DNA of 64,000 nt, taken from positions 1,406,501-1,470,500 of the forward strand of contig OY101126.1 in the NCBI GenBank assembly GCA_956465555.1, written 5' to 3'. Both the position numbers and the translations under genes were made by a program. This DNA is from Nitzschia sp. pyKryTriq1. Lineage: Eukaryota > Bacillariophyta > Bacillariophyceae > Bacillariales > Bacillariaceae. This document shows, in pieces, positions 48,718-61,000 of this stretch; the stretch's first letter is position 1, and each line of letters starts with the position of its first letter. A model generated the notes under the pieces. The model was not told the DNA's origin, did no database searches, and worked only from the letters and a program-made list of their open reading frames with translations.

Positions 48718-49475
48718 CAAAGCTGACTCTTTCATCATTGTGTCCCAGCACTGTTGTTCTCACCAGCACGCCGTACAGTATGTATCGATCAATCAAGTGA
48801 TATTATACAATAGGAATGAATGAATGAATGCATTAACCTATCTTTCCAGAGAATCTGATCAAAGTACTACTGCTAGTAGTAGAATCTACTGGAGATGTTG
48901 ATTGAAAGCATTACACACGCAAAAATTGAAATCTTGATCTTTCACAGTACATAGTCGCAGAATGAATCCGCGTCTGTACGAAGGAATGTACCGGTTCGTA
49001 TGATACTACTTTGGAAGACTAGTAGTAGTAGTAGTAGCTACTACTACTCTCTACTTTACTTCTCTCTAGTAGCTAGTAGAGTAGCTACTACTACTACTCT
49101 CTAATAGCTACGAAGTAGTAGAGTACCATATTGTAGGGAGAAAAGAACTCGTTCCTCCGTGGTTGCACATACGCGGGACTCACTAAGCAGCGCCAGCGTG
49201 CGTGACTGGAACAGCTGGTTTCATTCGCGCGCTTATCGCGAAGAAGAAGAATCGGATCTTTTTGTTTCAGAATTTTTATGGTTGTTCTTCTCTCATATCA
49301 CGCGCATCTCCGGTTCTTCGCCACTTGCTGATGTCTTTTGATGAAGAGGTCGGCACCTCTCCACTATTAGAGAGCAGGCAGGTACAGTACATCATATCCG
49401 TCACATCATCCCCTGTGAACGAATCACCGCACCATCGTGATCGTGATCGTCAGCGTCGTCATTGTCATCGCCGTC
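48718..49475. other. Spacer with CTA/TAG palindrome block
   Basis: 49018-49128 is built of (TAG)n, (CTA)n and CTCTCTAC words that pair with one another. Elsewhere nothing recognised. Confidence 0.45.
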
Positions 49476-51119
49476 ATGGTCGTTCTAGCCGTCGTCGCCT
49501 CCTCCCCCTTGACCGTCGGGTTCTCGTCGACCCAGCACCATCCGATGAGTAGTATGAGCGAAGATTCCGTATCGGTATCTTGGCTGCACAAAGCGATTCG
49601 AGATCATCAGTGGGACGAAATCCCAGAAGTTCTAGCAAGGCAGCCATATTTGCTATTTCAAGCGAATGCGAGGGGATGGAATGCTCTGCATGTGGCGGCC
49701 AGCAGTCGGCCGTACGGCTTTTGGTGGAAATGGATCTTGCAACAGTCAAGAGCAGCAGCAGCAGCATCAGCAGTCCAAAGACAAACACAAGCACAATCAT
49801 CTTCCAACAGTCCCTCCGTGACGGAAGCAACCAACGACATGGGGCAAACTGTACTGGACTTGTACTTTCGGTACTCTCTCTGCCCGCTGCCTTGGCAACG
49901 GCTTTCGCTTCAAGAAAAGGCAAACGATTTGAGACTGGCCATGGAATCCATGCTGCTAGTAGGCAATGATGATGCTGCTGCTGATGATGAGGATGATAAT
50001 GATAATGATAATGCCGGTGATGGTGATGGCGCATGCTTGGATTCTTCCTCGTCGTCGAGCCTTTTGGATCATGTGCGTCTACAACTCCAGGTCGGTCAAC
50101 ACAACAAAGAAGAATCGGCGCCACCAGCTTCAATGGCAAACATCGAGGATGTGGATGACGATGATGATACTGTGGCTGTAGTTGTTACATTTTGGAGGAA
50201 CTTGCTACTTCTCTTGGAAACGTCGCACTTTGAAATGCGGAGAAGGGCCCACCACAACAAGGGTTACGATGATGATCATGATACCGATCATCATCGTCAT
50301 CATCCTCTTCCGGTGCTGCAGATTTTGGCGGCCGCGCATTGGTGCCCTCCACTGGTAGCTAAATTTGCGGCACGACTCTTTCCCGAACAAATCCGAACCG
50401 AACCTCTTCCGTTGCATATTTGGTGTCAAACCCCCAAGATCTTTTGTCACTATGATTATTGTTCTCATGATCAGCACCATCACCATCATCATCATCACCA
50501 TCATCATCGGCGCCACGGGAATATTACATTGACGGAAGAGGATATCATTCTATCCGGCACTACTGGCAGCAGCAGCAACAACATCAGCACCACCACCACC
50601 ACCAGCATGCTCCAAGTCTTGTGTCAGGAATATCCCCAGGCGGCGGCGACTGCCGTTTCTCGTTTGGCGGACGAGGTGACTACCGTTTGTTCCTCTCAGT
50701 GGAACAATGACGAACTTCCTCTATCCGTAGCGCTGCGCCAGGGGAAATCTTGGAAATCCGTCAAATGTCTTTTTGATGCATATCCATCAGCCTTATTGGT
50801 CGATTTTGATATTCTAATCCATCATGGTGATCATCAGCACCACCAGCACCACCAGCACTGCCACTGCCACCGCCACCATCACAAACTCCCAATGTTTTGT
50901 CTTCCTGCCGCCGCCGGGTGCTGTCGTCCCATATCCACATCGGATGCGGAATGGGCGGCCAAGCGACACGATCCTCATCAGCGCCTCTTGTCAATTTGGT
51001 GCTATCTATCCAAAAGTGACAAAGAAACTGCTATTGACCAAGCACGCCAACGTTTAGATTTGGAACGTCTCGATACGATTTACGAATTGTTGCGGCGAAA
51101 TCCTGCCGCCATCCGATAA
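49476..51119 (+). CDS. Ankyrin-like repeat protein with hydrophobic N-terminus
   Basis: About 547 residues from ATG 49476; ATG 49545 is an alternative that drops the hydrophobic leader (MVVLAVVASSPLTVGFSS). Near the start, WLHKAIRDHQWDEIPEVL and ANARGWNALHVAAS follow the ankyrin helix-loop-helix plan. Similar, weaker units recur in the C-terminal half (LPLSVALRQGKSWKSVKCLF). Poly-His and Asp stretches come from CAT/GAT repeats. Proteins of this kind are expanded in diatoms with unknown roles. Confidence 0.6.
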   Translation: MVVLAVVASSPLTVGFSSTQHHPMSSMSEDSVSVSWLHKAIRDHQWDEIPEVLARQPYLLFQANARGWNALHVAASSRPYGFWWKWILQQSRAAAAASAVQRQTQAQSSSNSPSVTEATNDMGQTVLDLYFRYSLCPLPWQRLSLQEKANDLRLAMESMLLVGNDDAAADDEDDNDNDNAGDGDGACLDSSSSSSLLDHVRLQLQVGQHNKEESAPPASMANIEDVDDDDDTVAVVVTFWRNLLLLLETSHFEMRRRAHHNKGYDDDHDTDHHRHHPLPVLQILAAAHWCPPLVAKFAARLFPEQIRTEPLPLHIWCQTPKIFCHYDYCSHDQHHHHHHHHHHHRRHGNITLTEEDIILSGTTGSSSNNISTTTTTSMLQVLCQEYPQAAATAVSRLADEVTTVCSSQWNNDELPLSVALRQGKSWKSVKCLFDAYPSALLVDFDILIHHGDHQHHQHHQHCHCHRHHHKLPMFCLPAAAGCCRPISTSDAEWAAKRHDPHQRLLSIWCYLSKSDKETAIDQARQRLDLERLDTIYELLRRNPAAIR

Positions 51120-51802
51120 TCATCATCATCATCATCATCATCATGACGGTGATGATGATGATGATGATGGCAACAGCAACAACATCATCAGCAACAGTAA
51201 GAAGAAGGACAACAACAACAACAACAACAATGAGTTCTTGGATTGCTGGAGCCACCGGCGGTGTTCTCGCTATTAGCGTTGCCGTCGTGCTTTTGTCCAT
51301 ATATTAGACTACTATTAGCTCTTGAAGCAAGGGAACTCCTGACGACTGACAACGACTCCTGCGGTAGAGGAGTAGTACGACGAGCGAGCGAGTGCACTAA
51401 TTCTGTTGCGTCTTGTTCGTTATAGTAGTAGTAGTAGTAGTAGTAGTAGTTGCTAGCTACTAGTATTACCCAAGGAAGGATGCTGTCACGCATCGCCTTT
51501 ACGAGAGAATACGTAAAGCAATACTCATAGGTATGTAGCATTGACAGTTGTTGGGCGGCAAGAAGATACTGTAGCACAGTATCGAGCGTGCCGCGAGAGT
51601 CACGAGCATGCGTTGAAGCATAATAATAATATAGTAGAGCTCAGTATTACTACCTGCAAGTACCTTATTATCGCGGATCGCGGTGCCGAAAGACACCACG
51701 CGATGATGCGAAAGATCCCACATGCATCATCATCCTCATAATACTGCGGCACCCCAACACGACATTGACAACCAAAATTGAAAATAAATTAATATTATCA
51801 CC
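51120..51802. other. Spacer
   Basis: Runs of CAT/GAT (51120-51175), AAC (51208-51230) and TAG (51424-51450) follow the ankyrin-like gene. No gene recognised. Confidence 0.4.
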
Positions 51803-54800
51803 ATGTCTAATTACCATCAGCGAGGAGGATATTACGGCGGAGGAGGTGGACGATATGGACGCGACGGCGGGTGGCGCGGAGGAAACAGTAGAGGCGGGGG
51901 AGGATTCCAGCAACAGCAGGGTGGACGATACGGCGGCGGCGGCGGTGGCGGTGGTGGATGGCGAGGTAGTGGCAACACCAACAACTTTGATTTCCGCCGA
52001 GGAGGTCCGAATTGGGATGCAGCGTTGGTACGTCGTGGTAATTTCGGTGGTGGCGGCGGCGGCGGCGGTCCGCCTCCACAGCATCATCATCAGCAGCAGC
52101 AGCAGAAGAGAATCAATCCATCACCATTCACCGATCACAATGATACTGAGCAGATCAAGCAAGAATGGGAGCAGCGGAGGGAGCGACTCGAAAACCTCAT
52201 GCTGGAGAAACCCAGCGTGGAGGACCGCACAAAAGCCTACGAAGAAATGCCGGCAAAAGAAAAGCTGGTGTTCTTTTACCCCGAGGGCATCGCACTGGAA
52301 AGCATCCCTCCGCTCGATCCTCCCCGCGACTGGGACGAGCGAGTGCAGAATGCAATTATAGCTTTGAAGGGGGAAGTGCAGGCCTTGTTCAGTCCGGACA
52401 ATCCTCGCAAGCGCCAACGAGAAGTTGCCAGAGCTGCTGATGGCCCTGCTCGGGATGAACCACAGCCCATGACGGATTTCGAGAAAAATAATCCCAAACC
52501 AGATCCAAGCAATAAAAGCGCATGGATTGAATGGCATAGGTCAGTTGACGAAGAACGAGAGTTCTACAGAGATTCTAGCGAGGACGAAGAGTCTGACGAA
52601 GACGACGACGGAGGCATGTTCGATGATGACGACAACCGTGCCGAGACATTGTGTGCACCCGCACTTCATTTTTTGAAGACGCTTCAATACTGTCCACCAT
52701 TGACAGCTCCTTTTCTTGTATTGGCCATATCCTACCAGGCCCAGGATAACAGGCTTTGCTACTGCCCTTGCGGAAAGCACATGGATCGTTGGCGAGGCTA
52801 CTTTGGCAATGATCTCTTTATCGACCATGGTCACGACCAACAGTACAGGTGCGACTTCAAGGGCAACGTCACTCCCTTTCAACTGTATCGGCACATTCTT
52901 ACCAAAAAAGAATCGTGCAAAGCGCATTGGATACTCTATGCATTCCTCAAGAATGTATTCCAGGACTACCATGCCAAGGGCAAGCAACACATTGCCCTCG
53001 AGGATATCGGTACCAAAGCTTTCAAGGACGCGAATCGAATCCTCATGAAGAGTGTAAAAGAGTAAGTGATCGTCAAGTCACGTCAAGTCAAGTTCGTAAG
53101 TACGCCACAAGCATCTCACATAGCTATCATTTCTTTGCGTTGTTCTTGCAGTCAACTCAAATCGCTTGAGAAGGAAGTCGAGGAGAAGAGGGAGCTTGAG
53201 GTCAAGCTCAAAAAAGCGGCGGAAGAGAAGGAGATTCTTTTCAAAACGAACGTTGAACTTTCCAATAAACTTTCTGTTGCGCAGAAGCTGAAAATGAACT
53301 TGGGGGGCACAGACAAGGAACAAGATCTTTCAAAAAGTGGCAGGGATCTCGCCAAAAAACACTACAGCAAATTCCGCTCTTTCATCCGAGAGACCTTGGC
53401 GAGAGGGTGCCCGAGACCAAAGCATGCGGAGATTACAATTACCATCACCCAAGAGTTCAGTATCAACGATGAATTTCGTCTTTGGTACAGCAGTTTTCTG
53501 AAACATGCCTCTTCGGAAACCAGTGCATTTTCATTGAATCCCCAACACAAGGCATTTCTCTTTTCCCCCCTTCCAGATGGTATGGGGAGCAACGTTGTCC
53601 TTGAAAAGCAGCTTCAGGTCGTGAAGTCGTGGCCCATTAATTTCGAATATGTGAAAAGTGAAAATGAGCATGCACGTGCAGTAGACGATGGGGGGCCAAC
53701 AAAACACGTCTTCAACCGACTGTGGCTCAAGCTCGGGGATCTTTGCGTAGAAGACGTGCGCTTGTTTGAGCAAACGATGGGGGGACTAGTGCCAGTACCA
53801 GACGATGTCATTCAAAACGGTCTTCAAAAGTACAAGGAGGATCCATTGGACGACGACGAGGCAAAGAAGAAGAAGAAATCAGCAAGGCAAGCTGCGATGG
53901 AGAAAATCGAATGCTATTTCCGAGCGATTGGTAGGATTCTTGCGCACGCCATGTTGTTATCCGAAAATGACTCCGGTCCCATTCTGATCGCGTCAAACGT
54001 GCTACCAAACTTGTACAAAAATGGTAAGTGGCTGATGTTTAGCATTTTGCTTCTACAGATCCAAACTCATCTTAAACGTTCCATTTAGTGTTGCTCCGTG
54101 ATCTACAGGTTGGCTCCGAGGAGTACCTTTCGGGGGATCTTATCGAGCACAGCATGGATTTGTTGGATGTAGATTGGAGTAACAAGAAGGCCGGCGAAGA
54201 ACTGGTTCTCAAGAGGCTTGGGCTTTCAGGGCTGGACGAGGAAGAACAAAAGGCCCAATTGCGGGAGCATGTCGACTTTCTTTTTGTCCAGCGACGATCA
54301 ATAGCATTGAAAGGGCTTCGCAACGGTCTCAATTTAGGTGGAATCGTGGATTGGGGTGCGTGTTTTGGCTGGATGCCCACCAAGACTGTGAACACACTTG
54401 CCTTTGGAAGACCATTCATCTCCAGGGATATGGTCTTCGATGGCATGGGCAACTTCCGGTTCATCAAATTCAAACAAGACAAATATAAAGCAGATTCGTC
54501 AATGGTGCACAGCGAGACTCAGCTGCTATTTCAGCAGGAGCTCGCAAGATTGTTCGGCGAGAAATTGGAGGATGATCCGACGTTCATATTCAAGTTTGCA
54601 GGTCTTTGTACCGGCTCAGAGTTCATCCCGGACATAGACATGCATCCTGAGTATTTTATTGAGATTGAATTCAATTGCTCCGAAATGTCAGAGGAGGCGA
54701 TTCCTGTGGTACACACGTGTGAACACGTGCTGAAGATACCAGCGCTGGCCTACGACGCTTCCATGGAGACTTTCGAATCAAAATTGGGTAAAACCATGGA

Positions 54801-54831
54801 GCATTCTTACGGTAGGTTTGATATGGAGTGA
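51803..54831 (+). CDS. RGG-box protein with C-terminal HECT-like domain
   Basis: Three exons: 51803-53062, 53152-54023, 54089-54831; introns 89 and 65 bp with matching phase (SVK-DQLKSL; YKN-VLLRD). The N-terminus is an RGG/Gly-Arg-Tyr box (about 100 residues) of the RNA-binding kind. Then come an acidic stretch, a Cys/His segment (CYCPCGKHMDRW), a coiled coil (SLEKEVEEKRELEVKLKKA), and a region matching the HECT fold: GPILIASNVLPNLYKN, FKFAGLCTGSEFIPDIDMHP and the C-lobe end IPVVHTCEHVLKIPALAYD with the catalytic Cys in HTC. If active it forms a Cys-linked ubiquitin thioester. RGG joined to HECT is not a pairing I know, so a role in RNA-linked ubiquitination is only inference. Confidence 0.75.
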
Positions 54832-54955
54832 TGGAGTGGAGTGGAATTGGAGGATGAATGGCCCGATAGTTTGTTGTTGCATAGGAGTACGTACCGGACC
54901 GGTATAGTCTCTAATCGATTATGTATAAGATTATATAAGATTATATTATATTATA

Positions 54956-57382
54956 TTACGTCAAGGCTGTTCCCAAGAGCATCTTCGAAAATTGTTCGTA
55001 GTCGACCATCATATCCGTGTCCTCCACGTCAATGATACTTCTTCGATCGTCCGTCACCAAGTCTCGAATACCACAGAGTACTCGGTCCAAGTCCTTGGCG
55101 CGGACAAAGCCGGAATCATGTACATCCAATGCCCGGAACGTCTCCAAAAACAAATGATAGAATTCGACTTCCGCCATGATTCCGAAAAAGTCTCGATACG
55201 TAATGACTTGTTTTCCAGCATCCTCGTCGCCACCAGTATTCCTACTATTCGTAGCAGTAGGTGATGACATGCTAATACGGTGGCTCGTTTCAATGAAATC
55301 GACCAATTCCTTGTCAGGGCGTGCATCGCCTATCGAGTCCATGAGTCTTCGGAGTTCCATCAATGTGATTTCGCCGTCGCCATCGGCATCAATCAACGCG
55401 TAGGCGTCCCGAATTTCAGCTTGTTGGCCGAGACTCAAGAGATTGACCAGCTGCAGTCGACGTTTCTGACCACCCTCGTCTCCAAATCGAAGACGATTGG
55501 CAACAATATAGTCAAAGCATCGGGTGACAAGTCGGATCAGTTTGAATCGGAGCAATAGTGGAACAATCGTTTCTGGATCGCCTCCGATCGACAAAGCTCC
55601 GACGGGTGTTGTTCGTTCCTTGTTGTCCTTGGCGTCGCCCAGAGTCAATTCGGCGGCGGCGGCGGATGCGGAGGAGGAGGACGATTCTTCGGGCACCTCT
55701 CTATCATTGTCCACTCCATCAATTTCGAAAGGTCGGTTGACACTTCCTCGAACCTGGTTGGCTTGAAGGGCTTGCATATATTGTTGATCGTTCATTGCCG
55801 AAATATCGTAGAGACTGACTCCGTATCGTTCGTTCATAAAGTCCATCTCTTCGTCTTCTTTATTGTTTTTGCCAGAGGCCTCGGAAGCCTTGCCACTCAG
55901 CACGCATGATGCGGGGAAGTCTTCCCGATCAAACGACAAACACATGGTCCTTGCCGAGGCCCGAATACTCGCCGCTCGTGGCTCTCCCGTAATCAAGGCC
56001 CGCTCTCCGAAATAGTCTCCATTTTCAAATCGATTAATGACCGTTCCCAAGTAGGTGGGTGGAGTCGTCAAGGGATCTTCAAAGGACGTCTTTTGACAGA
56101 TTTCCACTTCTCCATCGACAATAAAATAAAAGGTTCGTCCCATATTCCCTTCTCTCATGATGATATTTCCGCTATCAAAGGTGAGAATAGTGGCCTTGCT
56201 GAGTACGGCATCAAATTCCGATTCGAGCATGCCCTTGAAGAAGGGAATACCTCGGAGTTTGGATTTTTGCTGCTGAATAATCTTGTCTTTATCCATAATA
56301 GTCGACAAGGTCTTTGTGTCATCGGAGGAAAGCGATGGCACTGCCATGGTTGTGGCAGATGATGATGGTTTGTCTGTAGACGAACCGCTGGTGACTGTAG
56401 TATCGCTGCTGCTCCTGATGCTGCCGCTGTCGTCCATCAAGTCATCATCACCAGTCGTAATTTCCAAAATGGATGTTCCTCCCACAGGTTCTTCTTTGAC
56501 TGTGAGTGTTGTTGGATCGACATTGTCATTGACGAGTTGCGCCAATTTTCGTTTCAAAATGGGAACCTTGGACGGTCCACAGGGGAAGGTATCCATGCGT
56601 TGTCCGCGGGCATAGAATTGAATGGTCGGCAAGGCCAAGACGCCAATCTTTTTAATATAGTCCTTGTTGTGTTGAATCGTCAAGTCGGCCCAAATAATTG
56701 GCAAATTACTGTATTTGGTATCCTTGACAATGGCATTGAATTTGGGTTCGAGACCCTTGCAAGCGCGACACCATGGAGCAAAGACTTTCATGACTACCAA
56801 CTGATCCGGAAAGGCTGCCAAGAGCGCTCTATAGAAACAGGTAGAAACAGGAGAAAAAAAAGAATAATAGGAGTAAACGAGTAAACGATAATAGTAGTGA
56901 TATCGTGTATCGAATGAGATGATGAGAACAAGACGTAATGCCACGCAAAGCACAGCAAACCGCAAAGACAAACCGCAAAGCAAACAGCAAACCGCAAACA
57001 CTTACTTGTGCTGCTCTTCCGTCTGAACGTGATAGAGTCCATCGGGACCTAGCTCGGGCATGTTCTCCGTGGCAACATTGGAAGAAGAAGAAGAAGAAGT
57101 GGCGACTTGAAGAAGACTCTTACTCAACATTGACCTCGACCGACTGCTGGATATTATTGATAATGATGCTGATGCTGATGCTGCTGATGATGATGCTGAT
57201 GATGATGAAAGCATCCGCGATGGATGCTGCTGCTGCGTCATAATAAAGGCACTGCATGCTGGTACATGATGTTGTAATACCGAGAGGAAGCCAAAAGCTG
57301 CAGCAGCAGCTACTGCTGCTGCTACGGTAATACTCCGTCGACCCGACTGGTGGTTTTGACTTTGAATTGGCGTGCGGCCCAT
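54956..57382 (-). CDS. Plastid-type thioredoxin / cNMP-binding / EF-hand fusion
   Basis: Exon 1 57382-57006, intron 57005-56829 (177 bp, with AAACCGCAAAG repeats), exon 2 56828-54956. The N-terminal signal sequence (TVAAAVAAAAAFGFLSVL) runs into HVPACSAFIMT, fitting the S-A-F cleavage motif of diatom plastid presequences. Then a thioredoxin fold with active site APWCRACKGLEP and cis-Pro LPTIQFYARG; a cyclic-nucleotide-binding domain (FKGMLESEFDAVLSKA, GDYFGERALITGEPRAASIR); and an EF-hand (LIDADGDGEITLMELRRLM) with possible weaker partners. This would couple disulfide chemistry to cyclic nucleotide and calcium signals in the plastid. Domains are clear; plastid location is inferred. Confidence 0.88.
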
Positions 57383-58613
57383 GATTTTTCAAGTGGCTTG
57401 AATGAATGAATGAATGAATACACTATACTATACTCGTACTGTATTGCCGGTCGTACGATGAGTAGGAGTATTTTGAATTTGATTTTGAACAGCGGGTTTG
57501 GGATGCGTATTGATCCTGATCCTGATCCTGATCTTGATCCTGATTTTGATCCTGCGACTTCGACTGAATGAATCAATCAATCAATCAATCAACAAGAACA
57601 CACTACCACTATACTGGTACTGGTACTGGTACTCTGCTAATAGAGTAGACAGACAATCAATCTTGTGTGTTTATCACAATAACTCACAAAACCAATGAAC
57701 ATAAAATGCCAAGAGCCGCGAGAGGTGGGATGGGATATGGGATGTGACTATGAGTACGTAGACTAATATGAAATAGACTACATACCAGTACCGTCCGTAC
57801 CGCGTATCCGTGGCAACCGGCCCGGAAAGAAGATAGCCAACAGATTAGAGAGAAATAAAGGAGACTTCGGCGAAATAATACGGCAGCAAGGAACCCGTCG
57901 CCTTTGTTCTTCGCGTTCGTTCGTTCTCGTTGCTACTCCTCGCGTCGCGCCGATGATTCATTCATTGGAGCGGAGGTCTGCCGACTGCCGACGTCACGCG
58001 CTGCGTGGTGCTTGTTTGTGGCATGGCATGGGTTGGGCGACGTCTGCTCGGCAACCGTCCGATCGTCGGAGATCAGAACGTCTCCTCTCTACTCTAGAGA
58101 AAGACGTAAAGTAGTTAGGACTTTAAGGCATGGATTTTGACGGGAGTTGTTCAAAAAGTCCAACAAGATGCTGAACTATTGGTGCATCAAGGAATCTTTC
58201 GAATCAGAGACCTTACCTAAAAGGTACCATTATTGGCTTTCATAGCTAGTCGCAGGATGCATTCTTCATTGACTCGTTTGACTAAGAAATTGACTCGGTG
58301 GACTACCACCCTCTCCTCTAGAGAAAGATGTACAGAAGTTAGGACTTCGTGAAAACTATGAAATTGGGCGAAAAAGTAAGGTATTCGAGCGCGAGATGTT
58401 TCCACAGTACGTGTACGGGATTTGTGCGGCCACTCTCTGGATGCAGGAAAGCTGCAGTATTCTCATGTCAAATAATCTCGACTCGTGTCTACTACTAGCT
58501 ACCGGTAGTAGTCGCAACCACTTCCTTCTCCATTACCCACACCCACCAAACGATATCAATAGAGTAAAGTGTACAGTACAGTATCATACGAGGCGAGTGT
58601 AGAATAGGATACC
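57383..58613. other. Spacer between divergent genes with a direct repeat
   Basis: Two copies of a ~37-bp sequence (TCTAGAGAAAGACGTA...AGTTAGGACTT at about 58091-58125; TCTAGAGAAAGATGTA...AGTTAGGACTT at about 58317-58350) lie ~228 bp apart. CCTGATCCTGAT hexamers lie at 57511-57545. No gene recognised. Confidence 0.45.
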
Positions 58614-61000
58614 ATGTCTCCACCGTCCGCCGCCGCCGTTGATCCCAAAAGACCCGGCGCATACGCCGTTTCCACGGAATCCAAGGGCGAGCCCGTCTTT
58701 TTTTCCTTGGCGGTTCCGGCCGGAGTCGAGCCCGGCCATTCCTTTACGTTTGCGGCCGGTGATCGTCGAGGATTGACTGCCCGATGCCCTCCGACGGCCA
58801 AACCGGGCGATGTGTTGCAAGTTGCGCTCTCGCCCGAACCCGAGACGCACTACACTCCCTTGAAGATGAGTCCCTTGACGACCCCGTCGAATGTTCCGAA
58901 CGGAGGTGCCAAGCCAATGACTCCGCAAATCCGCAAGGCCAATCAAGAGTTTTTGGAAGAGACGGCCGACACTTTTTTAGTGACCATTCCGCCCAGCATC
59001 ACAGCCGCGGGACAACAATTTATTGCGCAAACGCCCCAGGGAGAGCGTTTCCTAGTGACCTGTCCCCCCAACGCACAGGGCGGCCAGCGGTTGCGAATTC
59101 ACGCACCCCATCATCGAGACGAGGATCAGGCGCTGATCTCATCAGCTTCGGCTTCCAACGATGGTTCTACTAGTATGAGTAGTAGTAGTACTAGTACCAA
59201 TCATACGAAAATATTCCAAATCCGAGCCCCCGAAGGGGTGCGACCGAATCAAGTCTTGCCAGTCTTGGTATGCGGAAAACGCATCCCAATTACACTTCCG
59301 GCCAATGTCGTGCCCGGTCAGATATTGAATTTGAAACTTCCTGTGGAACAAGTGGTGGGAAGTATTGAACTCTCGTACGACGACAAGGGTGACAAGGCAA
59401 GTCAGGGATGGTGCCGGACGATTCGCATGAGTGATTTGAAATTTCAATGGGTGCACAACAGCAGCAACAAAAACAACAACAACAGCAGCAGCAGCAGCAG
59501 CAACAAGGATGATGGTGATGATGGCAAGGATCACAAGTTTTCCTTACCCAAAGCCGCCTATTGTAGAAAATTGACCTTTTTGGAAGGCAACGATCCAAGA
59601 TTACGCACGGGGACTCTGGATTTAGTTCCAGCACCCGAAGTGGTGGCCGATTCCGAATTGCGCCATCATCATCGGACTCTCGTCAGTTATGCGACTGTCG
59701 CCGATGTGCAAGGCAAATCCTTGGAAGACAAATTGACGTGGTTCCAGACCATTTGCAATGAATTGACGGCACCGTGGGAATCGGGTCGGATCAAAATTGT
59801 GGTCCGTCGGGAGCAGCTCTTGAGCGATTCCGTAAGGGCTATGATGAGTCTTTCGCGAGCGGATATGCGGAAGCGATGGCGCGTCGAGTTCGTGGGAGAA
59901 CCGGCCATTGATTCTGGCGGTGTTATGCGAGAATTCTTTCAACTCATTTCGGAACAACTGTTCAATCCGGACATGGGATTGTGGCTGCCATCGATCAATA
60001 ATCAAAAATGTATGCGGATCAATCCTGCCAGTGATATTTCATGCCCTGAAGATGCCTTGATCATGTTTCGATTTTTAGGACGCCTGCTCGGTCGAGCCCT
60101 TTTTGATCGACAGCTCATTGATGGTCATATGGTCCGATATCTGTACAAGCACATTTTGGGTTGGCCAATTACGTTTGAAGACTTGCAACTCCAAGATGAA
60201 GAATATTATCAGTCGCTCAAGCAATTCACCAAAATGAACGAAGAAGAGATTTCGGCCTTGTGTCTAGACTTTACTCTCGCCGAAGAGACGTTGGGCGTGC
60301 GTCGGGATGTCGAATTGGTGGAGGGTGGCAAGGATATCGAAGTGACCAAGGAAAATCTACCACAATACCTGGAAGCGATTTTGAAGTATCGCACCTTGGA
60401 TCGGACCAAACCTCAAATTACGGAACTATTGTTGGGATTCTTTGATGTCATTCCCGAACCGGCCTTGACGGTGTTTGATCCGTCCGAACTTGAACTCATT
60501 CTTTGTGGATTGCCAACGATTGACATTGATGACTGGGAGTCCAATACCAATTACAGTGGTAACTGCAATGAGGGAGATGAGGTGGTGAAGTGGTTCTGGC
60601 AGATTGTCCGGGACGATTTCGATCAAGAAATGCGAGCGCGACTTCTCCAATTTGTGACGGGAACCAGTGGTGTACCCTCGCGAGGCTTTTCCGTCTTGCA
60701 AGGAAATGACGGCAATATCAAAAAGTTTGCCATTCATGGCATCGACCGGATGGCTTACGCCTACCCAAGAGCACAGTACGTATTTCTCCTTATCTGCTAC
60801 CATCCTCCATCATTGGTATGTATTTGTCCCTTGCTCATGATTCTTCTCTTCTCTTCTCTTCTCTTTCCTTTTTGTTGATCATATATCGTAGCACTTGCTT
60901 TAACCGAATCGACCTGCCAAATTACGCCAGTAAAGAGGAGCTCTTGGAAAAATTAAAGACGGCCGTGACGTATACCGCTTCTGGATTCGGGATCGAGTAG
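58614..61000 (+). CDS. HECT E3 ubiquitin ligase with three N-terminal PPxxxxG-type repeats
   Basis: Exon 1 58614-60775, intron 60776-60891 (116 bp), exon 2 60892-61000. The N-terminus has three ~45-residue modules of one plan: VPAGVEPGHSFTF...CPPTAKPGDVLQV; IPPSITAAGQQFI...CPPNAQGGQRLRI; APEGVRPNQVLPV...LPANVVPGQILNL. These beta-rich repeats are common in stramenopiles. The HECT domain follows (WRVEFVGEPAIDSGGVMREF, FRFLGRLLGRALFD, LPNYASKEELLEKL). The intron lies two bases into the His codon of the active-site HTCFN motif, so the catalytic Cys is in the small last exon. Confidence 0.92.

Noticed and set aside
57498-57698. ORF of LILILILIL repeats
   Set aside because: Product of a CCTGATCCTGAT hexamer repeat.
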